Part shown: positions 1 to 7,950 of the stretch, one piece after another
How the letters are laid out: each line of letters starts with the position of its first letter
Position numbering within the stretch: the first letter of the stretch is position 1
NCBI RefSeq assembly: GCF_037094685.1
Contig: NZ_CP146614.1
Coordinates: 1,984,001-2,048,000, forward strand
Origin: Massilia sp. METH4
GTDB taxonomy: Bacteria > Pseudomonadota > Gammaproteobacteria > Burkholderiales > Burkholderiaceae_D
Direction: 5' to 3'
DNA length: 64,000 nt
Translations under genes and position numbers: made by a program
Notes under the pieces: model-generated
What the model was told of the DNA's origin: nothing
What the model saw: the letters and a program-made list of their open reading frames with translations, nothing else
Database searches by the model: none

Positions 1-1
1 G

Positions 2-1210
2 TTCCTGCTGCTGCTGTACGCCGCGTTGCTGGTCTACGGCAGCTGGTATCCGTTTGCCTGGGGCGATCCGCTGGCGCCACCGTTCACGTTCCTGCACACC
101 CTGCCGACGTACCTGGACAAGGGGGATGTGATCCAGAACCTGCTCGTCTACATGCCGTTCGGCCTGCTGGTCGTCGCGTGGTGCAGCCGGCGCCTGCCGT
201 TCGCCGCGGCGCTGCTGCTGGCCGCCGTGGCCGGCACGACGCTCAGCCTGGGGATCGAGATTGTCCAGCAATACTTGCCGTCGCGCGTGCCGTCGCTGGT
301 GGACGTGGCGCTGAACTTCGGCGGCAGCGTCGTCGGTGGCCTGCTGGCGGCGCTGCTCAGCCGCCGTACCATGCCGGGCGCCAGATTGCTGCGCCTGCGC
401 GACGACTGGGTTCGCCCGGGCGCGCTGGCCAGCACCGGCCTGGTCGTCATCGGCCTGTGGGTACTCTCCCAAACCAGCCCGCTCGTGCCCTCGCTCGATA
501 TCGCCCAATTGCGCGGCAAGCTTGGTTACCTGTATCGCTCGGTGACGGAGCCCTATTGGTTCAACTGGAGCAGGCTCGCCACGCTGTGGTGCTACCAGGT
601 CGGACTGGGAATCCTGCTGCGCACGCTGCTGCGGCCCGATCGTCCATTACTGCGGCCCTACCTGCTGCTGGCGGCTTGGGTCTGCGGCTGGAAGGTTCTG
701 GTGGTCGGGCGCGTGCTGTCGCTCGAGCTGGTCGCGGCGGTGGCACTGGCGGTGCCAGCGCTCGCCGGCACGCGCGGGCTGCGGTCCGGCACGCTGGCGA
801 TATCCGGCGTGGCCCTGCTCGCCGCCGGGCTGGCGGTCTACGAAATGATGCCCGGCGAGGCGGCGACCTACGGCAGCGCCTTCAACTGGATTCCTTTCGA
901 GGGCCAGATGAACGACCTGTCCGGGCTGGAAAACATCCTCGAGTTCCTGTGGCCGCCGATGGCGATGGCGTGCCTGCTGCGCCAGGTGCTGCCGTTCCAC
1001 CGGCAGGATGCCGGCGCGATCGCGGGGGTGGCAATCCTTGCGCTGGGATTGTTCGTGCTCGAATGGTTGCAGCAGTCGGTGCCGGGACGCTATGGCGACA
1101 TCACCCAGGTGGTGCTGGCCTGCATCGGCTGGGTCATACCGTGGTGTGTGCGCAACCGCAGTGCCCGGCCTGCCGGGCCGGCCCGGCGCGCGGCGGCGGG
1201 CCAGCGGTAA
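2..1210 (+). CDS. VanZ-like membrane protein (5' end outside window)
   Basis: The reading frame is open to the first base of the window, so the true start lies upstream; an internal TTG at 26 is the first start codon in view. The protein is rich in hydrophobic helices. Near residues 40-110 it shows the VanZ-like pattern of a membrane segment, an N-L-L-V-Y-M-P-F-G motif and a second helix pair, and a related segment (N-W-I-P-F) recurs near residue 290, as in VanZ proteins with repeated domains. VanZ-like proteins are common beside XrtA exopolysaccharide clusters but their role there is unknown. It converges on the TPR gene downstream across an 11-bp repeat tract. Confidence 0.7.
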   Translation, partial: FLLLLYAALLVYGSWYPFAWGDPLAPPFTFLHTLPTYLDKGDVIQNLLVYMPFGLLVVAWCSRRLPFAAALLLAAVAGTTLSLGIEIVQQYLPSRVPSLVDVALNFGGSVVGGLLAALLSRRTMPGARLLRLRDDWVRPGALASTGLVVIGLWVLSQTSPLVPSLDIAQLRGKLGYLYRSVTEPYWFNWSRLATLWCYQVGLGILLRTLLRPDRPLLRPYLLLAAWVCGWKVLVVGRVLSLELVAAVALAVPALAGTRGLRSGTLAISGVALLAAGLAVYEMMPGEAATYGSAFNWIPFEGQMNDLSGLENILEFLWPPMAMACLLRQVLPFHRQDAGAIAGVAILALGLFVLEWLQQSVPGRYGDITQVVLACIGWVIPWCVRNRSARPAGPARRAAAGQR

Positions 1211-1215
1211 AGGGA

Positions 1216-1270
1216 TAACGGCGGAGTAACGGCGGAGTAAGGGGGAAATAACGGCGGGGCAACGGCGCAC
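1216..1270. repeat. 11-bp tandem repeat between convergent genes
   Basis: The spacer between the VanZ and TPR genes holds about five units with an 11-base period. TAACGGCGGAG occurs exactly at 1216 and 1227, a degraded unit follows at 1238, TAACGGCGGGG at 1249 and a CAACGGCG-type unit at 1260. No stem with a T-tract is visible, so it is not an obvious terminator. Replication slippage is the simplest explanation. Confidence 0.7.
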
Positions 1271-1302
1271 CGTCGGGCCGCGGGGCACCGGCGGCGGCCG
1301 GG

Positions 1303-2019
1303 TCAGCGTGCCGCGGTCTCCGGCTGTTCCTTCGGTGCGGCGTCTTCCTTATTGTCGCCCGCCCCTTCCTTGGCCGGCAGCGGGTCCACCTTGCCATCCC
1401 ACTTGCGCGCGCCCACCAGCATATTGCGCAGGCCGTCGAGCGGGAAGTCGTGCTGGTACGCGGCCTTGGCGTGCTTCACGGCGAGATCGTATTGCTTGGC
1501 GCGGAAATAGGCGATGCCGAGGTTGTAGTTCACCGACGCGTTGTCCGGCGCCATGTCGTAGGCCTTCTGCAGCATGGGCATGGCACGCTCCGCCTGCCCG
1601 ATCCCATACAGGTACTTGCCGTAGGCCCCCCAGGCCAGAGCGTCGTCCGGCTTGAAGCGCACGGCGCGTTCGAAGTAGCACTCGACGGGGTAATTGGCGC
1701 CTGCCAGCTTGTTGACCTTGCTGCGTGCCGCCACCGCCGCCATCGTCGTCAGCGCCTTGACATGGTTGGGGAATACCCGCAGCGTGTAATCGAGATCGCC
1801 GCCGATCGAGCCGGTATTGCCTTTCACGCCGGCCGCCACTTCTTCCGTGTAGTGGGCGTGTTCCACCATGTACAGCGAATTGTCGGGAGGATCGCGATAA
1901 TCGTACGGACCGAAGGCGTTCGTTATTTCGCCGCAGTACGGCTTCGCGCCGGCCGCCGCCGCGAGCAACAGCAGGGCGACCGGCGCAGCGATTTTGAGGG
2001 GTGATGTCATGTTCAGCAT
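1303..2019 (-). CDS. Secreted TPR-repeat protein
   Basis: A 238-residue protein starting at the ATG at 2019, preceded by an AAAGGAAC ribosome site; a second in-frame ATG lies at 2010. Residues 1-25 form a signal peptide (charged start, then a Leu/Ala-rich core ending in AGAKP). Residues 110-200 carry tetratricopeptide-like repeats with W-G-A-Y-G-K-Y and N-Y-N-L-G-I-A-Y-F signatures. The C-terminus is a Lys/Glu/Pro-rich tail. It overlaps the upstream glycosyltransferase by 7 bases, so it is the last gene of the minus-strand operon. Inference: a periplasmic or surface scaffold for polysaccharide assembly. The exact partner is not visible. Confidence 0.75.
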   Translation of the reverse strand: MLNMTSPLKIAAPVALLLLAAAAGAKPYCGEITNAFGPYDYRDPPDNSLYMVEHAHYTEEVAAGVKGNTGSIGGDLDYTLRVFPNHVKALTTMAAVAARSKVNKLAGANYPVECYFERAVRFKPDDALAWGAYGKYLYGIGQAERAMPMLQKAYDMAPDNASVNYNLGIAYFRAKQYDLAVKHAKAAYQHDFPLDGLRNMLVGARKWDGKVDPLPAKEGAGDNKEDAAPKEQPETAAR

Positions 2020-3299
2020 GCTTTGCTCGTTCCTTTCGCCTGGGCGTTGGGCACGGCCACCGTCACCTCGTGCAGCAGGCGGGCCAGTTCGGCCGTGCGG
2101 GCGCGTCGGGAATTGGCGGCGACCGCCTCGTCGGAAGCGAGCGGCGCGCGGCCCGCTTCCGCCAGCTCGAGGAAGCGCAACAGCGCCGCCCGGATGCCTT
2201 CCTTGTCGTCCAGCGGGCCGATCGTGTCGATGCCGGCATGGCGCAGCGCCGCCGCGGTATCGCCGATGGCGTCGGTCAGCGCAAGCACCGGTCGGCGCGC
2301 GCGCAGGTATTCGTACAGCTTGGCCGGGATCTGGTGATTGCAATTTGTCGCCTGCAGTACCAGCAAGCCGTCCGCCCCCAGCATTTCGGCCAGCGCGTCG
2401 CGGTAGGCGATGTGCGGCGCCAGGCTGACGATGTCGCCGATGTCATATCTGGCGATCAGCGGAACGAGGAAGTCGTCATGCGCGGTGGCGCGCAATACAA
2501 CGCGCAGGCGCGCGCTCGTAACAAAGCCCTCGGCCTTCAATTCCGACAGCGCCTCGAAGAACGGCACCGGATCGCGCTCGGACGGATAGATGATGCCGCT
2601 GTGGATCAGGGTGAACGGGCGGCCGGCAACCGCCGTTACCGGCTTCTGCATGGCGGCCGCATTGGCGAAGTTCTCTTCGTCGTAGCCGTTTTCGATCACC
2701 ACGAAGCGGCTGGCGGGGATGTCCGGGAAACGCTTCGTGTACGTGACGATCGCTCCCGGCGTCGTGCAAACGGCCAGCGCGCAGTTGCGCACGGTTTTTT
2801 CCTCGATCCAGCGGTAGAAGCGGCGCATCACCGGGTCGGCCGGGTAGTCGACGTCCGTCATCGGGTCGCGCAGGTCGGCGATCCACGGCAGGCCGGTCAG
2901 CTTGTGCAGCGCCAGGCCGATCAGCTTCGCGCTGGCGATCGGGTAGGTGGTCCAGATCGCCTGGGGCTTGTATTTGCGGATCATGCGCAGCCCGGCCGGA
3001 ATCGCACCGAGGCACCAGCTCACCCAGCGGTCGGGCAGCGCCATCCAGCCGACGTAGCGGCCACGCACGGAGAGATGGCGCGAAGTGTCGAGCGCGAAGG
3101 CGCGGTGCACGATCGCTTCCTTTGGAATTTCGGCCAGCTGGTCGTTGCCGCTGTTGGCATAGGCGCGCGGGCTGGCGGAGAGCACCAGCGGTTGCCAGCC
3201 ATGCTGCGGCAGGTATTGCGAGAATTTCAGCGTGCGCTGGATGCCGCTGCTGCCGCGCATCGGCGGATAGTGATAAGCCACCATCAACACCCGGTTCAT
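2013..3299 (-). CDS. GT4-like glycosyltransferase
   Basis: A 428-residue protein starting at ATG 3299, which overlaps the stop of the preceding gene as ATGA. It has the two-Rossmann-domain layout of GT-B enzymes. The N-terminal H-Y-P-P-M-R-G-S-S-G-I-Q-R acceptor loop is near residue 10 and the I-A-D-L-R-D-P motif near residue 140. A C-terminal nucleotide-sugar region reads A-K-L-Y-E-Y-L-R-A-R-R-P-V near residue 345. The family transfers a sugar from an activated donor to a lipid-linked or polymer acceptor at the cytoplasmic membrane face. Its place directly after the two exosortase hydrolases ties it to EPS synthesis. Donor and linkage cannot be read from sequence. Confidence 0.85.
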   Translation of the reverse strand: MNRVLMVAYHYPPMRGSSGIQRTLKFSQYLPQHGWQPLVLSASPRAYANSGNDQLAEIPKEAIVHRAFALDTSRHLSVRGRYVGWMALPDRWVSWCLGAIPAGLRMIRKYKPQAIWTTYPIASAKLIGLALHKLTGLPWIADLRDPMTDVDYPADPVMRRFYRWIEEKTVRNCALAVCTTPGAIVTYTKRFPDIPASRFVVIENGYDEENFANAAAMQKPVTAVAGRPFTLIHSGIIYPSERDPVPFFEALSELKAEGFVTSARLRVVLRATAHDDFLVPLIARYDIGDIVSLAPHIAYRDALAEMLGADGLLVLQATNCNHQIPAKLYEYLRARRPVLALTDAIGDTAAALRHAGIDTIGPLDDKEGIRAALLRFLELAEAGRAPLASDEAVAANSRRARTAELARLLHEVTVAVPNAQAKGTSKAC

Positions 3300-4234
3300 G
3301 CCCGTGCTCCCGTTCCATGCGGGCTGGTCTCGCCGACCCATTGCGCAGTCCAGGCCGCGACCTGGTCGCGCCATTCGCGGCGCGAGAACGTATGATCCGC
3401 TGCCTGCAGCGTGCGGCGCTGCACGCGCGGCGCAGCGAGCAGCTTGCGCCACTGGCGCGATGCCTTCACCATGTCGAGGAACTCCTGCGCCGTCAGGTCG
3501 GCGCCACTGGTAATCAATAGAATCGGGCCTTCGAAACCCTGCCAGCCGGCCAGCATGCGCGCGTGCAGGTCAGGCCCGGCGGGCATGGCCGGCTTGGCCG
3601 CCACCGTATTTGCCGGCGTCTCCGGGAGCTTGGCGGGGTGGTTGGGCTCGCTGGGCTTGTCGCCGCGCGAAGCGCCCAGGAGGCCGGTCAACGAGCGCAA
3701 GGCCTTGCCGAATTCGAACTGGCCGCTGGCGATCTTTTTCCACAACGCCGGTTGCAGGAGGCGCTGCACGTAATAGTGCTTCAGCGTGGCGCGCGCCAGG
3801 CCGGCAGGCGTGCGCGCCCACGGATTGAGCAGCACGAGGCCGGCCACGCGGCGGTCGTGGCGTGCGTAGAACAGCGCGGCGCTGGCCGCGTCGCACAAGC
3901 CCCAGATGACCACCTCGGCCATGCCGGGCACCGCGGACATGAAGCGGTCGACCGCCGCACGCAGGTCGGTGTCGACGTCCTCGAAATTGCGCGCGGGCCC
4001 GGTGCTGTCGCCCATGCCGCGGTAATCGAAGCGCATGGCTGGAATGCCCCGGGCGGCCAGCGCCCGGGCGAGCAGGGCGAACTGGCGATGGCTGCCGGCG
4101 CGGTATTGCGGGCCGCCGACGACGATCAGCACGCCGCGCCGCGCGGGCGTTGCGGCGGGAGCGGCGGGGCTGAGGATTGCCGTCAGCCACTCGCCGGCGC
4201 AGGGGAACGTCAACGCTTGTTCGTCAGGCTGCAT
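3296..4234 (-). CDS. Exosortase A system-associated hydrolase 1
   Basis: A 312-residue alpha/beta-hydrolase-fold protein. It shows the V-V-G-G-P-Q-Y-R-A-G-S-H oxyanion region (residues 39-49), R-F-D-Y-R-G-M-G-D-S (68-77) and a nucleophile elbow W-G-L-C-D-A-A-S (111-118). The residue at the nucleophile position is Cys114 rather than Ser. This matches the hydrolase 1 family that always accompanies hydrolase 2 in type 1 exosortase loci. It overlaps hydrolase 2 upstream by 11 bases and the glycosyltransferase downstream by 4. Substrate is unknown; an acyl or thioester intermediate tied to the nearby acyl carrier protein is an inference. Confidence 0.88.
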   Translation of the reverse strand: MQPDEQALTFPCAGEWLTAILSPAAPAATPARRGVLIVVGGPQYRAGSHRQFALLARALAARGIPAMRFDYRGMGDSTGPARNFEDVDTDLRAAVDRFMSAVPGMAEVVIWGLCDAASAALFYARHDRRVAGLVLLNPWARTPAGLARATLKHYYVQRLLQPALWKKIASGQFEFGKALRSLTGLLGASRGDKPSEPNHPAKLPETPANTVAAKPAMPAGPDLHARMLAGWQGFEGPILLITSGADLTAQEFLDMVKASRQWRKLLAAPRVQRRTLQAADHTFSRREWRDQVAAWTAQWVGETSPHGTGARA

Positions 4235-5096
4235 GGCAGGCTTCGCTCAGCGACCGCAACGTGGCATCGAGCAGCGCGGGGCACTCTTCGATTTCCTGGG
4301 TCGCCCAGAACTGGGGGCCCGCGACGACATGGGTGGCTACCGTTGCGCCATGCTTGCCCAGTGCCGCGACGACGCGCGCCGCGGCCGGCGACAGCGGACG
4401 GCCGCTTTCCGGGGCGACCTCGAACCACCGCACCGGGCATGCCGGCGCGATGAATTTCTCCGCCGCCCGCGCGTCGATCGCCAGCGCAAGCGCGGAATCG
4501 AGCGTGTAGCCGGCAATTTCCAATGCCTGGCCAGCCGTGAGGGCTTCCTTCAGCGCGGCGGTGCCGCCGCCGGTCTCGCCCTCCGTGAGCATCTGGCTGG
4601 CCACCTTGAGGCGCAGGAATTGCGTGAGGAACTGGCTGCCGTGGGTGACGGGCTGCCACAGCAGCAGGCCCGGCAATGCACGGGCCTGGGCCACGTCCAG
4701 CGCCAGCAGGCAACCGAGGCGCAAGCCCCACAGCCCCGCGGCGTGGCCGCTGCGGCGTTCGAGCCAGGCAAGGCCGCGGGCGACATCGTCCTGCCAGGTC
4801 TCCCAGCGCGCATCGCCGAAGTCGCCGGCGCTGTCGCCGCAACCGTGCAGGTCCAGTTGCAGCACCGCGTAGCCATCCCGCGCCATGGCGCGCGCCTGGA
4901 GCGCGGCCATGCGGCGTGACTTGTTCATCTCTTCGGCAAACGGGTGGATGTAAAGCCAGGCGCCGCGGCAGGTACCGACGGGCGCGTGGTACAGGCAGAA
5001 ACGCGCAGCCGCGCCGCTGCCGAGGAAAAAAGGCGCCGCCGCGCCGGCGTCCGGGAAAAACGGTTGCGCGGGCGGCGCGGCGGCGGGGGTGTTCAT
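4224..5096 (-). CDS. Exosortase A system-associated hydrolase 2
   Basis: A 290-residue alpha/beta-hydrolase-fold protein with Y-I-H-P-F-A-E-E-M-N-K-S-R-R (residues 49-62), L-D-L-H-G-C-G-D-S-A-G-D-F (81-93) and an elbow W-G-L-R-L-G-C (123-129). The usual GxSxG serine is Arg126, so ordinary serine-hydrolase chemistry is doubtful. The family partners hydrolase 1 in XrtA loci. The start ATG at 5096 lies 10 bases from the stop of the acyl carrier protein gene, suggesting tight coexpression. It may bind or hand over acyl groups rather than hydrolyse them; this is inference only. Confidence 0.87.
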   Translation of the reverse strand: MNTPAAAPPAQPFFPDAGAAAPFFLGSGAAARFCLYHAPVGTCRGAWLYIHPFAEEMNKSRRMAALQARAMARDGYAVLQLDLHGCGDSAGDFGDARWETWQDDVARGLAWLERRSGHAAGLWGLRLGCLLALDVAQARALPGLLLWQPVTHGSQFLTQFLRLKVASQMLTEGETGGGTAALKEALTAGQALEIAGYTLDSALALAIDARAAEKFIAPACPVRWFEVAPESGRPLSPAAARVVAALGKHGATVATHVVAGPQFWATQEIEECPALLDATLRSLSEACHAA

Positions 5097-5106
5097 GCGC
5101 GGGCGC

Positions 5107-5355
5107 TCAGGCGGTCAGCTTGTGCTTCACGAAGGCCGTCAGGCTGCCCAGCGTGGCGAAGGTTTCGGCGCTGATTTCATCGTCGTCCACGGTAAAGCCG
5201 AACTGCTCTTCCAGCGCGCCGATCAGCTGGACCACCGCCATCGAATCGAGTTCCGGGATGCTGCCCAGCAGGGCCGAGTGCTCGTCCAGCGACCGCCCGG
5301 CCGGGCCGAGGGCGAGGACATCGGTGACAATCTGCTTTACTTCGTCGAGATACAT
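5107..5355 (-). CDS. Exosortase-associated acyl carrier protein
   Basis: An 82-residue acidic helical protein with the carrier-protein attachment motif E-L-D-S-M at residues 35-39. Ser38 is the expected phosphopantetheine site. ATG 5355 is chosen because it begins at the usual carrier-protein N-terminus; longer in-frame extensions read into the preceding gene. It is 2 bases downstream of the FemAB/GNAT-like gene. With the acyl-CoA ligase (7951) and PLP decarboxylase (9537) it makes a plausible route in which an acid is activated and carried as a thioester. The cargo is unknown. Confidence 0.9.
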   Translation of the reverse strand: MYLDEVKQIVTDVLALGPAGRSLDEHSALLGSIPELDSMAVVQLIGALEEQFGFTVDDDEISAETFATLGSLTAFVKHKLTA

Positions 5356-5357
5356 GA

Positions 5358-6452
5358 TTACTCCGTGGTTGAGGTTTGCTGCCGCGTGGCGACGGGCGCA
5401 GGGGCGGCGAACCTGCCGCGCAATCTCTGCACCATGGCGGCCCGTTCGCCGGCGGCGGCATGCAGCTGGCGAAGTACCGGCCAGCGGTAATGGTTGACAT
5501 GGTACATGGTCCGGATTTCGTCGGTCCAGCGCGTATGCCATTCCATCACTTTGCCGTAGAACTCCAGCCGCGCGTACTGCTTTTCCTCAAACAGCCGCTG
5601 GCAGCATTCCTCCCTCATCAACAATGTCGGCGACAGGCTCGCCGGCACCGATTCATCGTAGGTCGTCTTCAACACGATCAGGGCGCCGTCGCCCTCGATG
5701 CACAGGTCCATCGCCACCAGCCGGTCGTCGAACCAGTAGCGGTACACGGCCGCCTGGCCGCGCCGCGCGAACCCTTCCAGCATCGCCGTATAGAAGCGGC
5801 CCTGGTCATTGTCCGGATGCACCGCCGTGCCCAGCTGCGCCTTCCAGCCTGCGCTCTCCAGGCGGCCATAATCCGCCACCGCGGCCGCCATCTGTTCGGG
5901 CAGCCGGTCGATCTGCATGCGCGGGGCGATCCCATCCTTTTGCAGCCGCGCGCGTTGCTTCTTCAGGTTGCTGCGCAGGTTCTTGCCGCGCGCATTCCAG
6001 TAGTCCTCGAAGCTGCCGGCGATCGGCACGTGGGCGGTGCGGATGTAGTCGAGGGTGCCGGTGACGGCGCTGTCGGCGGGACGGGGCTCGAGCTGCGGGT
6101 CGCGCTGCTTCAGCCCCACCATCAGCGCCAGGCCCGGCAGCTTGCGCGTCAACGGCGGCAGCAGCCGGTCGAGCGGAATGCCGGCGCGGTGCAGCCACAG
6201 CCCGATCGGTGCCTGCGACGGCTGCAGCGCTTCCCACACCCCCCGGCCGCGCGGCACGAGGATGCCCATCGCGACAATGTCGCCATCGGCTTCGCACACC
6301 GCCAGCCGGCCGCGCGGGTCGCCGAATTCGGCCAGCAGCGGCTGCACGAATTCCGGCTCCAGCAGTGGCGAGCGGGTGGTGAGCGCATTGAGCCGGCGCC
6401 AGGCATCGGCGTGCTGGCCGAATGCGCCGGCCGGGTACAGGTGCCATTTCAT
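5358..6452 (-). CDS. FemAB/GNAT-like acyltransferase
   Basis: A 364-residue protein starting at ATG 6452, which overlaps the upstream stop as ATGA. The middle (about residues 150-300) has the CelD/BcsL-type acetyltransferase pattern: a basic K-N-L-R-S-N-L-K-K-Q-R-A-R-L stretch, then F-Y-T-A-M-L-E-G-F-A and Y-R-Y-W-F-D-D-R-L-V-A strands. Such proteins transfer acyl or aminoacyl groups to amines, often on polysaccharides or peptidoglycan. Lying between an aminotransferase that could make an amino sugar and an acyl carrier protein, it may acylate an amino sugar (inference). The longer in-frame start at 6497 would overlap the upstream gene more and lacks support. Confidence 0.8.
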   Translation of the reverse strand: MKWHLYPAGAFGQHADAWRRLNALTTRSPLLEPEFVQPLLAEFGDPRGRLAVCEADGDIVAMGILVPRGRGVWEALQPSQAPIGLWLHRAGIPLDRLLPPLTRKLPGLALMVGLKQRDPQLEPRPADSAVTGTLDYIRTAHVPIAGSFEDYWNARGKNLRSNLKKQRARLQKDGIAPRMQIDRLPEQMAAAVADYGRLESAGWKAQLGTAVHPDNDQGRFYTAMLEGFARRGQAAVYRYWFDDRLVAMDLCIEGDGALIVLKTTYDESVPASLSPTLLMREECCQRLFEEKQYARLEFYGKVMEWHTRWTDEIRTMYHVNHYRWPVLRQLHAAAGERAAMVQRLRGRFAAPAPVATRQQTSTTE

Positions 6453-7711
6453 CGGGTCGCTCCCAGGATCGCGCCGCGCACCTGCCCGATCATCCATGCG
6501 ATTTCATCGTCGCGCAGCTCCTGGTGGCAAGGAAACTGCAGCACGCGGCGCGACAGGTCGACACTGTTCTCGCAGACGGTCGCATCGACGCCCGGCCACA
6601 GGTATTCGCCAAAGCGGATCACGGGAACCCGCGCCTCTTTCAGCTGGCGGAACAGCGCCAGCGGCTCGTCGCACAGCAGGGGGAAGACCCAGGGATAGAC
6701 GCCGTCCGGCAGGCTGGCGAACAGGGGCCGGCAGCCGGGCAGGCCGGACAGCGCATCGTACAGCCGGCGGTAATTGCGGCGCCGCAGCTCGCCCATGCGC
6801 CGGCGCGACACGAGCCGCAGCATGACCCGCGAATACAGCGAGGAGCGCTTGGTGAGCCAGGCCGGATCGAATCCAAAGCCGCCATCGGACGATCCGGGCG
6901 CCAGCGCCGGCGCCGCGCCGTGGCGGCGCGACTTGATCACGCCCCACAGGCTGTTCTTGACCGCCATGGGCAGCGCCATCAGCGCGCGCAGCAAGGGCAG
7001 GCGGCCATAGGCGAAGCCGTTTTCAATGGAGTTCAGCAGCACCTTCGCTTCGAAGCCGGTGCCGGCCGATTGCAGCGCCACGCCGTCGAGCCGGTGACGC
7101 GCCGAGGCCAGGCAGCCGCCCTCGTAGACCGGGAAGAATTTCATGCTGCTGGCGATGGCATAGTCGCCCCAGGAACCGAGCGGCCGGCCGCCGTGATGGC
7201 CCAGGAAGGAGTGGGCGCAGTCCTCCAGCAGGAAGATGCCGCGCTCGTCGCAGAAGGCGCGTAGTGCTGGTAGGGGCTGGTGGAAGCCGTAATAGTTGGT
7301 TGCCATCAGCGCCTTCACGTTACACGTGGCGGCCTTCACGGCGATATCGCCGAGATCGACGGTGGTATCGGGGCGGATGCGGTAGAACAGCGGCGTGGCG
7401 CCGGCCCAGATGACCGGCTCGATCATCGACGCGCAGTGGTAGGAGGGCACCAGGACCGTATCGCCGGGGCCCACGCCCATCTGCTTCAATGCCAGCGCGA
7501 TCGCGACGCGGCCGCTGGTCACGAAGCGCACTTCCCTCGCGTCGAGGATCGAGGACGCCTGGGGGCCGCGCATCCGGAGGAAGGACGCCAGCGACAGGGC
7601 GGGCGAGACCGGGAGGCGGGACCGCGGGTAGTCGGCAGGAGCGGGCGGCGACTGGATTGCCGCCGCTGCGATGGCAGCCGGCTCCACATCTGAAATGCTG
7701 ATCTTTCCCAT
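6449..7711 (-). CDS. DegT/DnrJ/EryC1-family PLP aminotransferase
   Basis: A 420-residue protein starting at ATG 7711. It has the fold-type I sugar-aminotransferase pattern: S-G-R-V-A-I-A-L-A near 66-74, V-P-S-Y-H-C near 88-93, E-D-C-A-H-S with Asp164, and S-S-M-K-F-F-P with Lys191 as the likely PLP lysine, followed by E-G-G. The family converts keto-sugar nucleotides to amino sugars, although some members act on other carbonyls. It is the first gene of the minus-strand operon and faces the acyl-CoA ligase operon. An amino sugar made here could be the acceptor for the downstream acyltransferase (inference). Confidence 0.85.
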   Translation of the reverse strand: MGKISISDVEPAAIAAAAIQSPPAPADYPRSRLPVSPALSLASFLRMRGPQASSILDAREVRFVTSGRVAIALALKQMGVGPGDTVLVPSYHCASMIEPVIWAGATPLFYRIRPDTTVDLGDIAVKAATCNVKALMATNYYGFHQPLPALRAFCDERGIFLLEDCAHSFLGHHGGRPLGSWGDYAIASSMKFFPVYEGGCLASARHRLDGVALQSAGTGFEAKVLLNSIENGFAYGRLPLLRALMALPMAVKNSLWGVIKSRRHGAAPALAPGSSDGGFGFDPAWLTKRSSLYSRVMLRLVSRRRMGELRRRNYRRLYDALSGLPGCRPLFASLPDGVYPWVFPLLCDEPLALFRQLKEARVPVIRFGEYLWPGVDATVCENSVDLSRRVLQFPCHQELRDDEIAWMIGQVRGAILGATR

Positions 7712-7950
7712 GGTCGTCTCGATTGCAGCCCAGTTCCCGGACAAAACTAACAGCGTTTCCCATCATACATCAAAAGATTGCCAAAAATTCACGTAAATTG
7801 TTGTTTTTGGAACAATGCAAGAGGAAATTTTCAGACAAAGCTTGCCGAAAAACAGGAAGCAATTGATTGTAAAATGTTAATATCCCCGCCTAGGTTTCCG
7901 CACGGTTACAATTTGGTTACATTTCGGCGCAGCCTTTCGCAGGATATGAT
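7712..7950. promoter_or_regulatory. Divergent promoter region of the two flanking EPS operons
   Basis: This 239-base AT-rich spacer separates two divergent operon heads and must hold both promoters. For the minus operon, TATGAT reads on the minus strand at 7762-7767, about 50 bases before the start codon, but its -35 partner is weak. On the plus strand a run near 7865-7890 (TTGATTGTAAAATGTTAATAT, split as TTGATTG / TAAAATG / TTAATAT) looks promoter-like without good spacing. Twin GGTTACA elements occur near 7903 and 7914. No sigma-54 element was found. Confidence 0.45.
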
